Assembly (NCBI GenBank): GCA_015501605.1
Contig: JADNRZ010000016.1
Location: 682,001 to 746,000, forward strand
Direction: 5' to 3'
Length of the DNA: 64,000 nt
From: Panaeolus papilionaceus
Lineage: Eukaryota > Basidiomycota > Agaricomycetes > Agaricales
In this document: positions 36,101 to 48,419 of the stretch, one piece after another
Layout of the letters: each line of letters opens with the position of its first letter
How positions within the stretch are numbered: position 1 is the stretch's first letter
Program-made: the position numbers and the translations under genes
Notes under the pieces: generated by a model
The model's database searches: none
Told to the model about the DNA's origin: nothing
What the model saw: only the letters and a program-made list of their open reading frames with translations

Positions 36101-39100
36101 CGTTCAAGCCGTCTGCACATCTATTTCGACGCTTGCCCAATAAAATATCGCTGATCGGTTGTCCGATCCTTTGAATAGCAGAAAAGCATATGCGGACAGT
36201 CAGACTGTCAACCGACCACGCGGTTCATCAACACACAGCGCCTCCTCAAATTATTTATCCATTCCTTTCTTCCCGTAATTAACGCAATGAATAAGACGTC
36301 GGATCGACCAGCTGCTGACACTTTATCCCTCTAAAAACCAATCGATACTAAACTCTGGTATGATCGTTTCGAAATCCGGAATCTAGAGACACCGTCGCAT
36401 AGCCGCATAGGTATGTGAACGAATTTAGACGCTTCCACGTCGTCTATATATACAATCTTGACCGGTCTTTCCATAGGCGTACATCACGCGTTTACTTATT
36501 GAAACCTAGAATAGGTATGTTATTCTTATCAACATCAACACCGTGTGCTGCGCTAAACTTCAATCAGTTGACTTGTCTGTCATCGGATCCGTCCAGAGCG
36601 ATCCAATTTTGGGTAAAGTGGGATTGACAGTGATCATCTGCCCAGTGTTATAAATATAACTTAGGGTATCCACTTATTAGGGGGTTACAGCACAAAGGGG
36701 GATGAGAAAGCGCAGCTCCGAGTGGGCACTACTAGTGAGACCTGGGTACATAATACACTAAATTATCAAGCCAAGCATGCGCGCTCGTGCTTCTTGCTCC
36801 TTTATGTACCCACCTCATTTCCCTCTTCCCATCAAGCAAACCATCGTTATCCGCACATTCCCCGTCAATCCCAACGATCACCGCACCTTCCAAATCCCAT
36901 CAAAAGCCATCACCATCATCATCATCATCAACCTGCGCCGCGGGAGATCAATTACCCCCCTCTCATAACCAGGTGAGCATAGTACGACCAAGGGATTAGT
37001 CAAAATAAGCCTAACCAAAAAGGCTGACATGTGCACTTGTTAATAGTCGAAATTCATTCCTTCCTTCACTTATAATACAATCGCTGATGGCAGCACAGTG
37101 CGTTTGGAAACCCTTTCACACACCTGATGCCACGCATCTGCATATCAGGCAGCCGGTGTCATACCCTGTCACTTCGCTCTGTACGCGTGCGGTAACAATC
37201 CCATCTCAGGATCCAGTGTGGCGCGGTTTTCGCTATCCCTTAAGCGCGGCTGTGTGAGTATTTCGCCCTCGGCAGAACACGCACCAAGGGAAGAAGTACA
37301 AGAAGGGTAGGACGGACAAGGAAACATCCGCGGGATCAATTATTTATTACGAGTCGTACCTTGTCTTCTTATGCACGCCAAGTTGTGTGATAAGCACTCG
37401 ACTGAGTCTCACGCACTCACTGCATGCATCCCATCCCATCCCATCTCATTCATCTCCACATTTACATCCATACATACATATAAGATAAGAACCCACCACC
37501 TTCACCCCATCCTCCACGTCGCCCTCCTACCCTCCCACCAACCGCCGCCATTTCAAATATCCCCCCAGCCAAGCCTTCCTAAGCCCGGCCACGAAGAGGA
37601 GTCCTTGTCCAAGTATGGGCAATCCGCCGCAATAGTGTGGCGCGCGTGGGTAATCGCGCTGGACGCCTGAGCGGAGAGGGGTCGGTCCGATGATCCGTGT
37701 CAATTGATTTGATTTTTTCATCCCGTTTCGGCTGGCGCCGGGGATGGTTTTTGTGACTGCTCCTAATTAGGAGTCTGTGACGCGCGTTACTTATATCCAG
37801 TCGGCAAAGTTCGGCTGTTTGGATTTCCCCTGGGTGATTGGAGGATGCATGTTCTGTCATGGTGTCTTGATGCTAATGAGGACTGGGATTGTACTGGGAG
37901 ATAGGGCCAGGTGATAGCGAATTCATGCGCCTTTTTTGATGGGGCAGATTGAAAAGTGCTGATTGATGGATGGAGCCAACTTCAAGGGACGCTGGTGAGG
38001 ATTTGATATTGCCTCGATGAACTTCTCATCGACATTTTCAAAATACACAGAACGCTCAAAGTGCACATATTTCCACATACAACAGGCAAGATAACCAGTT
38101 CAAATATGCTTCAGCACCCCTCTGCAAGAGAAATTGAGTTCAGCCCCGAGGTATTCATATTCACTCACTAGTTTAAATAGATCACCCATAGTGAAAGAGG
38201 GTCGTTTAAGGGTCGCCGCATGATGCGACTTTCATCATTCCCTAAACTTGTCTTCCTTAGGGAAAACTTCAACATATCACGCACATTAGCCCTGCTCACT
38301 ACACGTATCGAGGGCACCGGTCATAGTACCTTTTCCGAACACGAACTGCACGGAAACTCCTTTCACTTACGTGTACGATGCGTCCCAGCCCGCCCTCCTC
38401 CTCAGTCTCCTATCTTAGCCCTCTCGTAAGCACCTGTCAAGCTGAAATTGAGCCATCATCATGTCAGGAACCTCGACGCAAATCTCTCACGCTTGCAAAG
38501 TGTCTCGTCAACTCAAGCTTCCCACCTGTGTATGATTTCACACCCTTAGACCTCGCACTCACGTTTCCGGACGATGGGAATCAGGGTTTCAGGGTTTCAA
38601 GGGTGTGTTTGTTTAATTCAATTCAAGGCTCTTTTTTCGCATGGTTGAGAGGCTCAGCTGGAGTCTTGAGAGGGATAATCATCCCTTGAACCTTTCTAAT
38701 CCCATTCATGTGCATGTGTATGGACTTATCATGTCAATAAAAGCTTGTGGTTTGTCTATCTTGCTCTCTTTCTATTTCTTCGTGGAGGTGCACGCAGTTC
38801 TACGTCTCTCAGCGTTCCCAGCCCTCGATTCAATTTTGTGGCGTAGCCGTATCCAAGCACCTCCGACCGCTTGCATGGAAAAGCCTCACACCCGTGCGAG
38901 TATTATCTTGAGTTTCAAGTCGGCGGCTGAATTGAAGTTGCAGTGGTCAGGCAACGGGTGCTTTGCAGGGTCAATTTCATCATTCAATCGTCCTCAATGA
39001 AGCAACATATTTCGTTTAATTTGGCTTTCTCCCATTGTAGGTGGTCCCAGGAACCCTTTGATGAAGGTGGTGAATAGGGAACTTTGACCAAGCGCTCAGT

Positions 39101-40168
39101 GGGAGCGGCTTTGCTTTGCTTTCATCGCAGTCGCCGTGTTGTATTTATAGCCTGTGAATATTGTTCAGCGCTTTCTTTGAGACTTTCGATAATTCTCTCA
39201 ATTTCACGATTCTTCCATGCATCTGTGAGAGAGCTGCAAATGGAGTGTGAACATTTCTTTCTTTTCGGCTGCCCAACCCCTAACTAGCAGAGAAGCGGAC
39301 TAATTCGAGATATGTAAACGTGTATTAATCAGGCATTTTAATCGCCCACCTTCGTATACATTTCGGATATGGGTCGGATGTACATAGATCGACCACGAAT
39401 AGAGGCGCATGTCCTTGTCATTGGCTGCATGTAACTATTGAATATAGGGAGATAGCGACGGCCGCGTGTATGGTTCGGAGTATTATTACAATCATGTTGC
39501 TGGGGTGCTGTATGGAACGTCAATGTTGTTGAATTGGAGCTCGAGTCATGGGGATGTGTGACAAATGGTGAAACTTTCATTCGAATGGGCTAGTGCTGTG
39601 TTTACGTAGACGCAAAATCAAATCGCATCAGCGCATTATAGGACAATTTCCTCTCTTTGTTTCTTTTTGTTTCTGAACTCGCCTGTGAATAACTTGTCTA
39701 TTATCATTATTATTACGATACAGCGCCCTTGGGAGTCGAACTCGCAACGCAGCTACCAGTGATTATTTTCAATGTCGAGACACTAGCAACTGTGACATTG
39801 CCTTTAAAATTCATTTGGACGGGGTTAAACCTGAGCTAACAGATCAATGGTGATAATTCAGACTTGCGTGTTCTGTATATTCCCTGCATGCAGCCCAAAA
39901 TTTAATATTAGTAATGAGTGACATGAGGAGCTCGAGGCCCTGGTTCGTGAGTGAGTGTAACGTGACGTGATAATGATGAGATCGTGAGATGAGATACGAG
40001 GCTGAGGAGAGCTGAGGAGAGGGTGTTGTTAACTATACTGACATACTTTCAAGCTGAGATCGCTCAATTCAATTTAAGTTGAACGATCCAAGTTTTCGAA
40101 TTGGCAACCATTCAACTTTCAAGTACAACACAACCTCGATATCTGCGTCCCCACGTCCACTCAACACC
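33173..40168. other. 7-kb stretch without a supportable gene
   Basis: Contains a pyrimidine-rich minus-strand leader for the zinc-finger gene, an A-rich tract at 33710-33770, a CAT/ATC microsatellite near 36900-36935, and many ORFs of 60-135 codons with no domain or splice logic. It is far longer than other gaps in this half of the window. Near 39.7-40.1 kb it begins to resemble the region before 42256, marking the left end of the F-box-like duplication. Confidence 0.5.
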
Positions 40169-41405
40169 ATGACCTCGAAGGACCCAATATCGACACTGGA
40201 GACAGATACGCAAACAAAAATGAGGACAGACATAGCCACCGATATCTTGCGCCAGATATTTGAAATGGTCGCTGAGGACGACATGAGATTCGCACGCGAC
40301 GTGCTCGTATATGTGAATCGCGAGGTTCGGGCCTGGTATGTTCTTCCCTCACTTCATTACATAAACCACATCTAAATGAAACTTGTGCTTTAAATCCAAT
40401 TCACATCCCATATTATCACCTTCCATGACCCGTCTACAAATCAAATCAAATCAAATCAACCAAAAAGGATTGACCTCCTCCTCTATCGCTCCCTCTCCCT
40501 CCACTCCGTCTCCCAAGTGCACCTCCTCACCCAATCCCTCATTTCTAAATCCCAATGCCCACACCAGTCACACACATTCCCCGCCCTCACACAAGCCACG
40601 CACACGCTGCTTCTCCCTACCGTATCCGTGCACGCAGACGTGGTATACCTGCTCTCCGCGCTCAAAGGGGTTAGGAACCTGAGTTGGGCGCCGGAGCGGA
40701 GAGTGGGCGGGGAGGTGAGGGGGTTGGTGATGGGGTTGAGGCTGGAGAGGCTGTGGACTAGATTGAGCACCTTTATGGATGATCCATATGATATCAGTGA
40801 CTCGGAGGATGGTTCGACGTCCGTATTACCCCCTGGCATGCTCGATAATGTGACGCACCTGACGCTGGTTGACCCAATCGAAGACTGGGCAAAATGGGAT
40901 TGGAAAGCTATATTGGCGAGTCGAAAAGGTGGAATAGAAGGGTTAAAGTGGATAAGCGTGTGTGCTGCTAAATCCCATGTGAGGTTGGAGAGGGAGATGA
41001 TGTGGGAGTATATGGAACCTCCGAGTGCGGATAAAGAGTTTTTTTGTGAACGGGTTGAATGTAAAAAATAGAGGAAGTGGGGGTGATGCGAAGTCGAAAT
41101 CGAGGGACGAGGATACAAATAGGAGCTCGAATGGGAATGGGATAGTATGCATATGTTGCGTCAAAATCAACGAAGACGAGCATGCGAGCCACCCACCTTA
41201 CAAAGTAGCCCATATCGTGGATAAAACGGTGCACTACAGCAGAGCAGAGCTGTGGATGAGGATGTTGGGGATTGATATGAATGGGTTGGAGAAGTGTAGT
41301 GCGGACAGGGATCAGATCAGGATGGACATCGCGCCGGGGTTTATGTGGGAGGAGCATCGTATGCGTTTTGGGGTACTTTATGGAAGGTTGTTGGAGCGTC
41401 AGTAG
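40169..41405 (+). pseudogene. F-box-like protein, tandem copy 1 (frameshifted)
   Basis: Exon 1 (MTSKDPISTLETDTQTKMRT...DILRQIFEMVAEDDMRFARD, then VNREVRAW) is an F-box-like start. An intron (GTATGT...AAAAAG) leads to IDLLLYRSLSL and a leucine-rich body (HADVVYLLSALKGVRNLSWA; PPGMLDNVTHLTLVDPIEDW). The frame then ends early (ADKEFFCERVECKK, stop near 41071). One T fewer in the seven-T run at 41038-41044 would restore the conserved tail (GIVCICCVKINED... to 41405), which is open in the next frame and matches copy 2. Either a real +1 frameshift or a sequencing slip in the homopolymer. Substrate unknown. Confidence 0.75.
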
Positions 41406-42255
41406 TAGACTTTGTATTTACTTTCGCGCTAGTATTAGACATAGAAATGTTGCTCGATTCTTCCCCTACCTACCCTAACTCTCACATCATCCACTTGATT
41501 TTAATATCATTTTATAGCATTCAGGTTTTATCGTATGAGAGCGCGGTTCGGCGCTTTCTGTGAAATTCGTCGTAGTTCTTTTGAATTCAAAGGTTATACT
41601 ATGCACCTGCACTGGCTGTGAGAGAAGTGGTAAACGGAGTGTGAGCCTATCTACAAGTTTCAGCTTCTGCTCCGAAGCCCTACATATGTAGGTGACTAAT
41701 GAGCTATATATGTAACCGACTACTTAGAAGGTAAATATAAATCACGAACTCAAGCGATGACTGGAAATAATCGGCTTGAAATTTGGTCTTGGAGCTTGTG
41801 TGACTGCCTGATTAACGAATGTGAATGTCGTCCTTCTCTCCTGCTCGCCAATCAATGAAGGTAGGTATGAATTTTTAACGAGCCAGAAGGGTATAACCCA
41901 AGACCTTTGATTTTAAAACATTACGATACACCAACATTGTAAATTCGAACTTGGAACTTGGGAAAGCACAGGTACTGTGCCAGTAGTGATTTTTCAGGTT
42001 ACTACGTGTTCTCTGTCCTTATCGCACATCATACCGGTTCTATGAGGAGGTTTGTGGGTGAGTGTAACGTGATGTGATCGTGGTAAGATCATGAGATGAA
42101 ACATACCATGAGATACGATGAGGGGTGCTTTCGAACTATACTCACTTTTATTCTAGTCATCCCACTCAATTCAAATTGAACGATTCGAAACCTCGGACAA
42201 CCCTCTTGGTGGTTACACTATATCGATATCCACATCCCAACATCCTTTTAGCACA
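41406..42255. other. Spacer between F-box-like copies
   Basis: No gene. The right end (about 42050-42250) resembles the sequence before copy 1 (GAGTGTAACGTGA and TGAGATACGA blocks), so the duplicated unit includes the promoter. Confidence 0.6.
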
Positions 42256-43454
42256 ATGGTTTCGACCTTGGGCACCTCATTGATAGAGAGACAGATGAGG
42301 ATGGACATACCTCCCGATATCTCGCGTCAGATATTCGAAATTGTTGCTGGGGACGATATGAGATTCGCACGCGACGTGCTCGTATACGTGAATCGGGAGG
42401 TTCGAGCCTGGTACGTTCATACCTTCCTTCCTTCTTTTCTTCATTCCAAGTTATATCACATTCAACCCTCATCAAACCCCACGAATTTCTTCCACGTGTA
42501 CTAAACGACACCCCAAAACCACCAGGATCGACCTCCTTCTCTACCGCTCCATCTCCCTCCGCTCCTCCCCGCAGGTCCAAAAACTCACCCAATCCCTCAT
42601 CTCCAAATCTCGCTGCCCACACCAGTCACATGCCTTCCCCGCTCTCACATACGCCACGCACACCCTGCTCCTCCCCACCGCGCCTCGGCACAGGGACGTC
42701 GCGTACCTCTTTTCCACACTCAAAGGCGTGAGGAATCTGAGTTGGGCACCAGCGTGGAGAGTGGGAGGGGAAGTGAGGAAGTTGGTGGCGGATTTGGGGG
42801 TGGAGAGGCTGTGGACGAGGTTGGGCGCTTTTATGGGCGATGAGGGGGTGGATGTGGAGGAGGAGGTGGGCGGTTCGATGTCCGTGTTATCCCCTGGCAT
42901 GCTCGATAACACGACGCACCTCACGGTGGTTGACCCGATCCAAGACTGGGTGAAATGGGATTGGAAAGCTTTGTTAGCCAGCTCAAAAAGAAAACGTGGG
43001 CCGGAAGGGTTAAAGTGGATAAGCTTGTGTGCTGCTAAATCGCATGTGAGGATGAAAGAGGAGCTAATGTGGCGGTATATATGTTGAACCCCCGAGTGCG
43101 GATGAGGAGCTTTTTGTAGATGGGGGTGTGTTGGAGAGCGGCAGGGGTAATGAAGATCCAAGCAAGAGGATGAATGAGGATGAGGATGGGAACGGGAGAG
43201 TATGCATATGTTGTGTCAAAATCAACAAGGACGACTGGCATGCGATACACACGCCATACAAGTCATTCCATATCTTGCGTAAAAAGGCGCACTACAGCAA
43301 AGTGGAGCTGTGGTTGAGGATGTTAGGGCTTAATATGAGTGGGTTGGAGAAATGTGATGAGGACAAGGGTCAAATCAGGATGGATATCGAGTCGAGATTT
43401 AGATGGGAGGGGTATTATGTTGGGATACTGTATGCAAGGTTGTTGGAGTGTTGA
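42256..43454 (+). pseudogene. F-box-like protein, tandem copy 2 (frameshifted)
   Basis: Same layout as copy 1: MVSTLGTSLIERQMRMDIPP, DISRQIFEIVAGDDMRFARD, VNREVRAW, an intron at the same place (GTACGT...CACCAG), then IDLLLYRSISL... and LKGVRNLSWAPAWRVGG. After MWRYI the sequence has four extra bases relative to copy 1 and meets TGA at 43085-43087. The conserved tail (PSADEELFVDGG... GRVCICCVKINKDD... to 43454) continues in another frame. The lesion differs from that of copy 1, so the two were damaged independently after duplication. Confidence 0.75.
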
Positions 43455-43543
43455 TGGCATATTTTGTATTTATATCAGGGCTAGTATTAGATACTGTTTA
43501 AAAACTGATGTTTACATGAAACTAATGAACTCCGTACTATCCC

Positions 43544-44622
43544 TCAAGTCGAACTCTCCGTGCTTGTCTTTCTCCTGCTCTCCGCTGCGAAGCCCCTGAA
43601 CACCTTTTTACGCAGGATTTTGGCCGGGTCGTCTGATGCGGGTGTGTTGCGTGTTTCTGAACCTTGTGGTTTCGCGATTTTGACGCAGCAAATGCATACC
43701 TTGCCTGGTGCTATATCGTTCTCAGTTGGGCTCTGACTATCCCCATCTCCCAAGTTCATCGAATAATTCTCCCTCCACCTTCAAGTCCTTCATCAACAAA
43801 AAACTGTCCCTGTACACTCGGAAGGTTCATGTACCCCCACATCCTCGTCTCCTCCATCTTAACTAAACGTCGGAATTAACAGCACACATAGAGACCCACT
43901 CAAGCTCTTTCGTTCCGTCCTGACAGGTAGCGAATATAGCTTTCCAGTCCCATGTTGCCCATTCTTCCAATGGATCGACGAGAGTGAGCTGCCTCGTTTT
44001 ATCTAGCATGCCGGGAGGCAATACCCCACCGGACCGCGTCTGCATAGTGTTAGCATCACTACCACCATCTCCACCCACTTCCGCGTCTCTGTTGTCATTG
44101 TTAACATCTTCCATAAAAGCCCCTAACCTGGTACACAGCCTCTCTACTCCCAGGCTACCTCTCAGTTCGCTCACCTCTCTTGCGACTCCATGCTGGGACC
44201 CAACTCAAGTTCTTTAGGCCCTTGAGTGTGGAGAACAGGTACCCAAGGTCCGCGTGCCGAGCCGTGGTAGGGAGGACGAGCCCGTGCGTGGCGTCTGTGA
44301 GGGCGGGGAAGGTGTGCGATTGGAATGAGCAGCGGGATTTGAGGACGAGGGCCTGGGTGAGCTGGTGCACTTGAGGGACGGAGCGCAGGACGATGGTGCG
44401 GTAGAGGAGGATATCTACCCTGTTGGTTTTGCATATGTCAGTAGGATTTAGTGTGGGAGGCTTGACTTGGAATGAACAACATATATTTGAAGGGAGGAAG
44501 GGACTCACCAACCCCGAACCTCGCGATTCACGAATGCGAGCACTACTTTCGAGTATCCGACGCTCGATATCTGTGGGCATGCGTTTCTGCATCTGTGCGA
44601 TTATTGGGTCTTTCGAGGACAT
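43544..44622 (-). pseudogene. F-box-like protein, inverted copy 3 (degenerate)
   Basis: Lies on the opposite strand, tail to tail with copy 2. It starts MSSKDPIIAQMQKRMPTDIE but lacks about 26 bases where copies 1 and 2 encode FEMVAEDDMRFARD, so VNREVR is out of frame. The body (VDILLYRTIVLRSVPQVHQL, FSTLKGLKNLSWVPAW) shifts frame near 44165 into LRGSLGVERLCTRLGAF, stops after MCAVNSDV (43863), and the tail (GKVCICCVKIAK) is again in another frame. At least three lesions make this a clear pseudogene. Confidence 0.8.
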
Positions 44623-45323
44623 CCTATTCGTATCCTCAGTACTTGGGGTGGCCAGGGGAACGGAATCAATTGCAATTCACAATCTCATCACCGATGACAT
44701 CACTCTGTACATCCGGTCCCACATCCGGTACACGAGTCTCGAGATTAAAACCACGTTGCACAGCGCAGTCTAAGGACCTGCACCAGCGCCTCTGGGAACG
44801 TTTGGTTAATTAAAACACGAGGAGAAGACATTGAGGTGAAGGGTTGTGCTATGATGGTCGTATTCAATTTAGAGTGGGTCAGTTGGAAGTAATGAATGAT
44901 TAGCATAGCTGGTGCAGTAAGCTAGGCCCGGCTAGGGCGTAATATTAATGGGATAAAAAGTTTACACTCCCTTTATGCGGAATCTCACAGATGCATGACG
45001 GCTTGGATGATCGTTAAGCGTATCACACCGTACTCTAAGCTTAGCCCACATTGTGCATAAAAAGGTGTACGAAGTTTTTCGAGTTTACTTGATAACAGAA
45101 GAAACGATCGTTTACTGTTCAAATCGTCAGAAAATCCCTATCCACATCACCAATTCCGATTGGTTCATCAATCAGGCACGCGAGCCAATGACGCCATCCG
45201 TCTTTCAATCAATCAATCAAGGCCGATCGTAATCTAATCTCAACACTGTCCTCATCTGCAGCTTGAAGTCCTTCATTCACTCACTTGCGCTCCTACTCAA
45301 GAAGGAATCAAGGAGGAAACGAA
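44623..45323. other. Divergent intergenic region
   Basis: Promoters of F-box-like copy 3 (-) and the FolB gene (+). The last 180 bases, from CCGATTGGTTCATCAATCAG to ATCTAATCTCAACACTG, recur before the broken FolB copy at 52 kb. Confidence 0.6.
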
Positions 45324-46348
45324 ATGTCATCATCAAGGTCAACTAACAACAGTTCCTACGACACCATCCTCATCTCATCACTCACACTCCCCGCATTCTC
45401 ATACACGCCCTTACCCTCTTCGGATTCATCCTCCTTAGACGCATCTAAACCTACCCACCCACCTTCCACCCTCGACCACTGGTCCAAACCCCGCCCACAC
45501 CCCACTTCACTTAGCGTATACTTACACCTCACACCTGGGTTTCTGGATGCTTGTGCTGAACACGATGACGTGACGCTGAGTGTGCATTATGGGCTGTTGA
45601 CGAAGAGGATCGCGGGGATGGTGGGTGTTGCTGCTTCTACGGGTAGTGCAAGTAGTAAGGATGGTGAGGGTGAAGGCTTCCACAACCCCGATCACCTCAT
45701 CACCCGCGTCGCAGCACACGCATTTGAGATGGGCGGAGCAGCGGCGCTGGGGGTGAGGGTAGTGTTGGATATGCCGAAATTTATACTGTTAGCGAATGGG
45801 TTTGAGATTGACGCTGTTGTCAGTCCCAGTTCTGCTTCTGTTTCTTCAACATCGACGTTAGCTTCGATCTCAGCGTCAACTTCCGCACCGGCTTCAACTC
45901 CCATAACCCCAGAGATCACCCAAAAACGCGTGCACGTAAAGGACCTCATCATCCCCGTCATCATTGGCGTGAACCCACCTGAGCGACTCTCAAAGCAGCG
46001 GGTTATTGTGAATATCACGTTTAGCGAGGGCGTGGATGGGACGGAGGGTACGAGAGAAGGGGAAGAGGTGGATTATCAAGCTATTGTAAAAGATATCTAC
46101 GACGTTCGTCTCTCTCTCTCATTTTATCCACATCATCATAATCACGTCTTGTCATGCTAACACTCCCAAAGACTCTCTCCTCAACAACCTACCTTACCCT
46201 CGAAAAATTTGCCCTACACATCGCGAATATAGGACTGGTTGCGAATGAGAGGATTGAGAGTGTGCAGGTGAGGGCTCAGAAGCCGAGTGCGTTGAGTTTT
46301 GCGGGGAGCTCGGGGGTGGAGGTGAGGAGGGCGAGGGGATCGGTTTGA
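45324..46348 (+). CDS. Dihydroneopterin aldolase-type protein (tandem FolB domains)
   Basis: FolB converts dihydroneopterin to 6-hydroxymethyl-dihydropterin and glycolaldehyde in folate synthesis. Two exons: 45324-46103 and 46172-46348, intron 68 nt. A first FolB-like half (LSVYLHLTPGFLDACAEHDD, VHYGLLTKRIAG, TRVAAHAFEMG) is followed by a Ser/Thr linker and a better-kept second half: KDLIIPVIIGVNPPERLSKQ with the family Glu, EVDYQAIVKDIYD, TYLTLEKFALHIANIG, and a Lys in VRAQKPSAL. Paired FolB domains are known from the N-terminus of fungal trifunctional Fol1; here no HPPK or DHPS domain follows. I chose ATG 45324 over 45285 because the broken copy's N-terminus aligns there. Confidence 0.85.
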
Positions 46349-46618
46349 GACAGCAATGGAAGGGGAGGGCGTTAGGGTATCGGCATGAGTATCGGAGGAA
46401 GCGGAGAGACGGTGAGGGAATGGTGTCATAGAGAAGCAGGGAGGGAGGGAAGAGGAAGAGCAAGTACAGGAGTTAGATAACTTGATGACGTAGTCGCGTA
46501 GCTTGACCGACGCGCAACGCATAACGCTGAAATTCGGAATTAACGTTGCTTTCTCTGTTTTGGTGGATGACAAAATGGCTGTCAGCCACAGCTGACGACA
46601 TTGGGATGATCGACGTGA
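46349..46618. other. 3' flank of the FolB gene and upstream block of array unit U1
   Basis: The segment from about 46490 (GACGCGCAAC... to GATCGACGTGA) resembles the block ahead of units U2, U5 and U6 (TGGCTGACA/AAAT, GGCTGAC, GATCGACGTG). It is cut off from the U1 promoter by the MITE at 46627. Confidence 0.55.
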
Positions 46619-46626
46619 GTGAACGT

Positions 46627-47104
46627 GAGAGCATACGGATTTCAGAAAATCGATCATGGAGTCCATGAATTCATGGACTCACGTGACCACCAAACACACA
46701 GCTTCTTTTGATATTTGAGTAATATCCACGTCTATTTATCGTATTTCTGGGGGAAAGAGTTTACATAGCATCCTAAACCTTTTAATCGAGGGTTACTATT
46801 AATTTTAATGGTGATTTGAAAGAGTTTGGCAGAAAAAAATGTTCCAAAACACCTAACGCCCTAAACCTTATCCTAAACCTTATCCTAAACCCTATACCCT
46901 AAGTCCTAGGCCCTAAACCCTAAGCCAAACCAACCTAAAACCCCTAAACCTATCCTAAACCTCCTAAACCATGGAAATGCGGGCTGAGGAAGGCAGGGGA
47001 TGCTAAAGACGCGACGCGACTGTGTCACGTGCTGCGCACGTGACGTGCCGATCAGTTCATGAATTCATGGATTTTGATCGGTTTTCCACTGTACGTATGT
47101 TCTG
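46627..47104. mobile_element. hAT-like MITE with telomere-like core (478 bp)
   Basis: A perfect 8-bp direct repeat GTGAACGT flanks it (46619-46626 and 47105-47112), as in hAT transposition. Imperfect inverted ends start GAGAGCATACG on the left and, read inward from the right, CAGAACATACG. They continue through AAAA-CGATCA, CATGAATTCATG and CACGTGAC blocks in mirrored order. No transposase. The insertion splits unit U1's upstream region. Confidence 0.75.
46850..46970. repeat. Degenerate telomere-like CCTAAA tract
   Basis: About a dozen variants of CCCTAAA/TCCTAAACC (canonical fungal telomere CCCTAA read inward) lie between AT-rich and GC-rich parts of the MITE. The repeats are irregular, so this is an interstitial tract, not a chromosome end. 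Confidence 0.7.
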
Positions 47105-47112
47105 GTGAACGT

Positions 47113-48209
47113 TGGGCGATTAAATCTGTGTCAGCCTCCGCGTGCCTTTATAAAACTAGAGGCATTTTCATGAGATGCCCTCATTCGTTCCATCTCCCTT
47201 TATTCGTCTACGACCTATAGCGCCCTTCTTCCTCTACTAAAAAGTTCTAGTTCCCTTCCTCTGCAACCATGACAGACCCCTCCCAACGCTCTCGAGTCGG
47301 CCTACTGGTTTCAAGTTTACAAAGCACATCCCCCGCAAGTTCTTTCGTACGTTCTTCTGCAGCTCAACAATGCGACGGTGATACAAGCGCTAACCCTCAT
47401 CTCAACACTCTACAGCCCCCTTAGTGCCGTCAAACACCCCGTTTACTCCATTTATTTGGGGTCAGCACCAGAACAATCATCGATGAACAATACAGTTCCA
47501 GATTCATGGTTCAAGGTTACATCGACATTGAACTGGGGACTGGCTGTACGTGCTTTAATCCAACGCCTCTATAACTTGAGCGTGAATATGATGTGTACTC
47601 ATTGTTTTGCACATACTGCAGGCGTGGTTCTAACCGTCGGCGCGTTCTGTGCTGCAGCCATCACGCAGTTCCAGATTCAGATGTTCCCATTTTTGGATCG
47701 TGGATGGGGTACCGAACGAACTATCTGGTACGTACCGCCTTATTCTCTCAAGTCTTTACTCGACTGCTCTTACTTACTTGCTACGCTCAGACACATGCGT
47801 CAGATCCCCCCGCTTGCAAGCAGAAACCCAAACGCATGGAGGCCATCGCAGGCGGCTTGTAGACCGCGGCCGGTAACCGTACCTCTATCGGTTACCGGTC
47901 TAGGGGGTGTGATCACAATCGACGTGCGTCTCTGCGTCAACTTTCGCGTTCATTCAAAACTGACCTATGTATCGCATCGTAGGCCTGGGACACAATTGAT
48001 GCAACACGTCGCGAGGACCATCGAGTGTCGAGAATGCCCGAGCCATCGACATTGTCGCTGCGTCGTTCCGAAAAATCGATAGCCTTACAAATGGAATAAC
48101 GGGCTTTGATATATGTAGGGTGTAATCAAATAAATAGGGGTCTAGTTGGTGTCATTGGCCTTGTGCAGTGTACTCGATTGGTAGGACGTACTGTGTAATC
48201 AAATAAATA
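47113..48209 (+). pseudogene. Array unit U1
   Basis: TATA-like TTTATAAA near 47145; ATG at 47269; shared 18-mer at 47306-47323; donor GTACGT after TTC. The frame that spells YWFQVYKAHPPQVLS runs across the first intron into SPLSAVKHPVYSIYLGSAPE...FKVTSTLNW. It is one base out of step with the ATG and meets a stop in the next exon. A later exon carries HAVPDSDVPIFGSWMGYRTN, also found in U3. Two 3' motifs at 48121 and 48194. No single intact protein. Confidence 0.6.
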
Positions 48210-48419
48210 AACTTCGAATGCTATCTGGTTTAAATGAGCTACTTGAAGCCGAATTTGAACCTAAGGGTGAAGTAAGAGAATGTATGAGCTTGGATTAGAA
48301 TTTAGGATGCCATCGTCTTTCTGTTTCTTGTACTCTGGGGAAGTACCTAAAAACGGGATGGCACGCCTCTGTCGAATCCTGCCAATCTGAGCGCTTGAAG
48401 GTTTGGCGTGGTGGCGAGC
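48210..48419. other. Spacer between U1 and U2
   Basis: No gene seen. Confidence 0.5.

Noticed and set aside
39715..39800. tRNA-like GAGTTCGACTCC on the minus strand
   Set aside because: The T-arm stem does not pair and no acceptor stem or anticodon arm can be drawn.
46850..46970. Chromosome end (telomere)
   Set aside because: Repeats are irregular, only about 120 bp long, enclosed in a transposon-like element, and genes continue on both sides.
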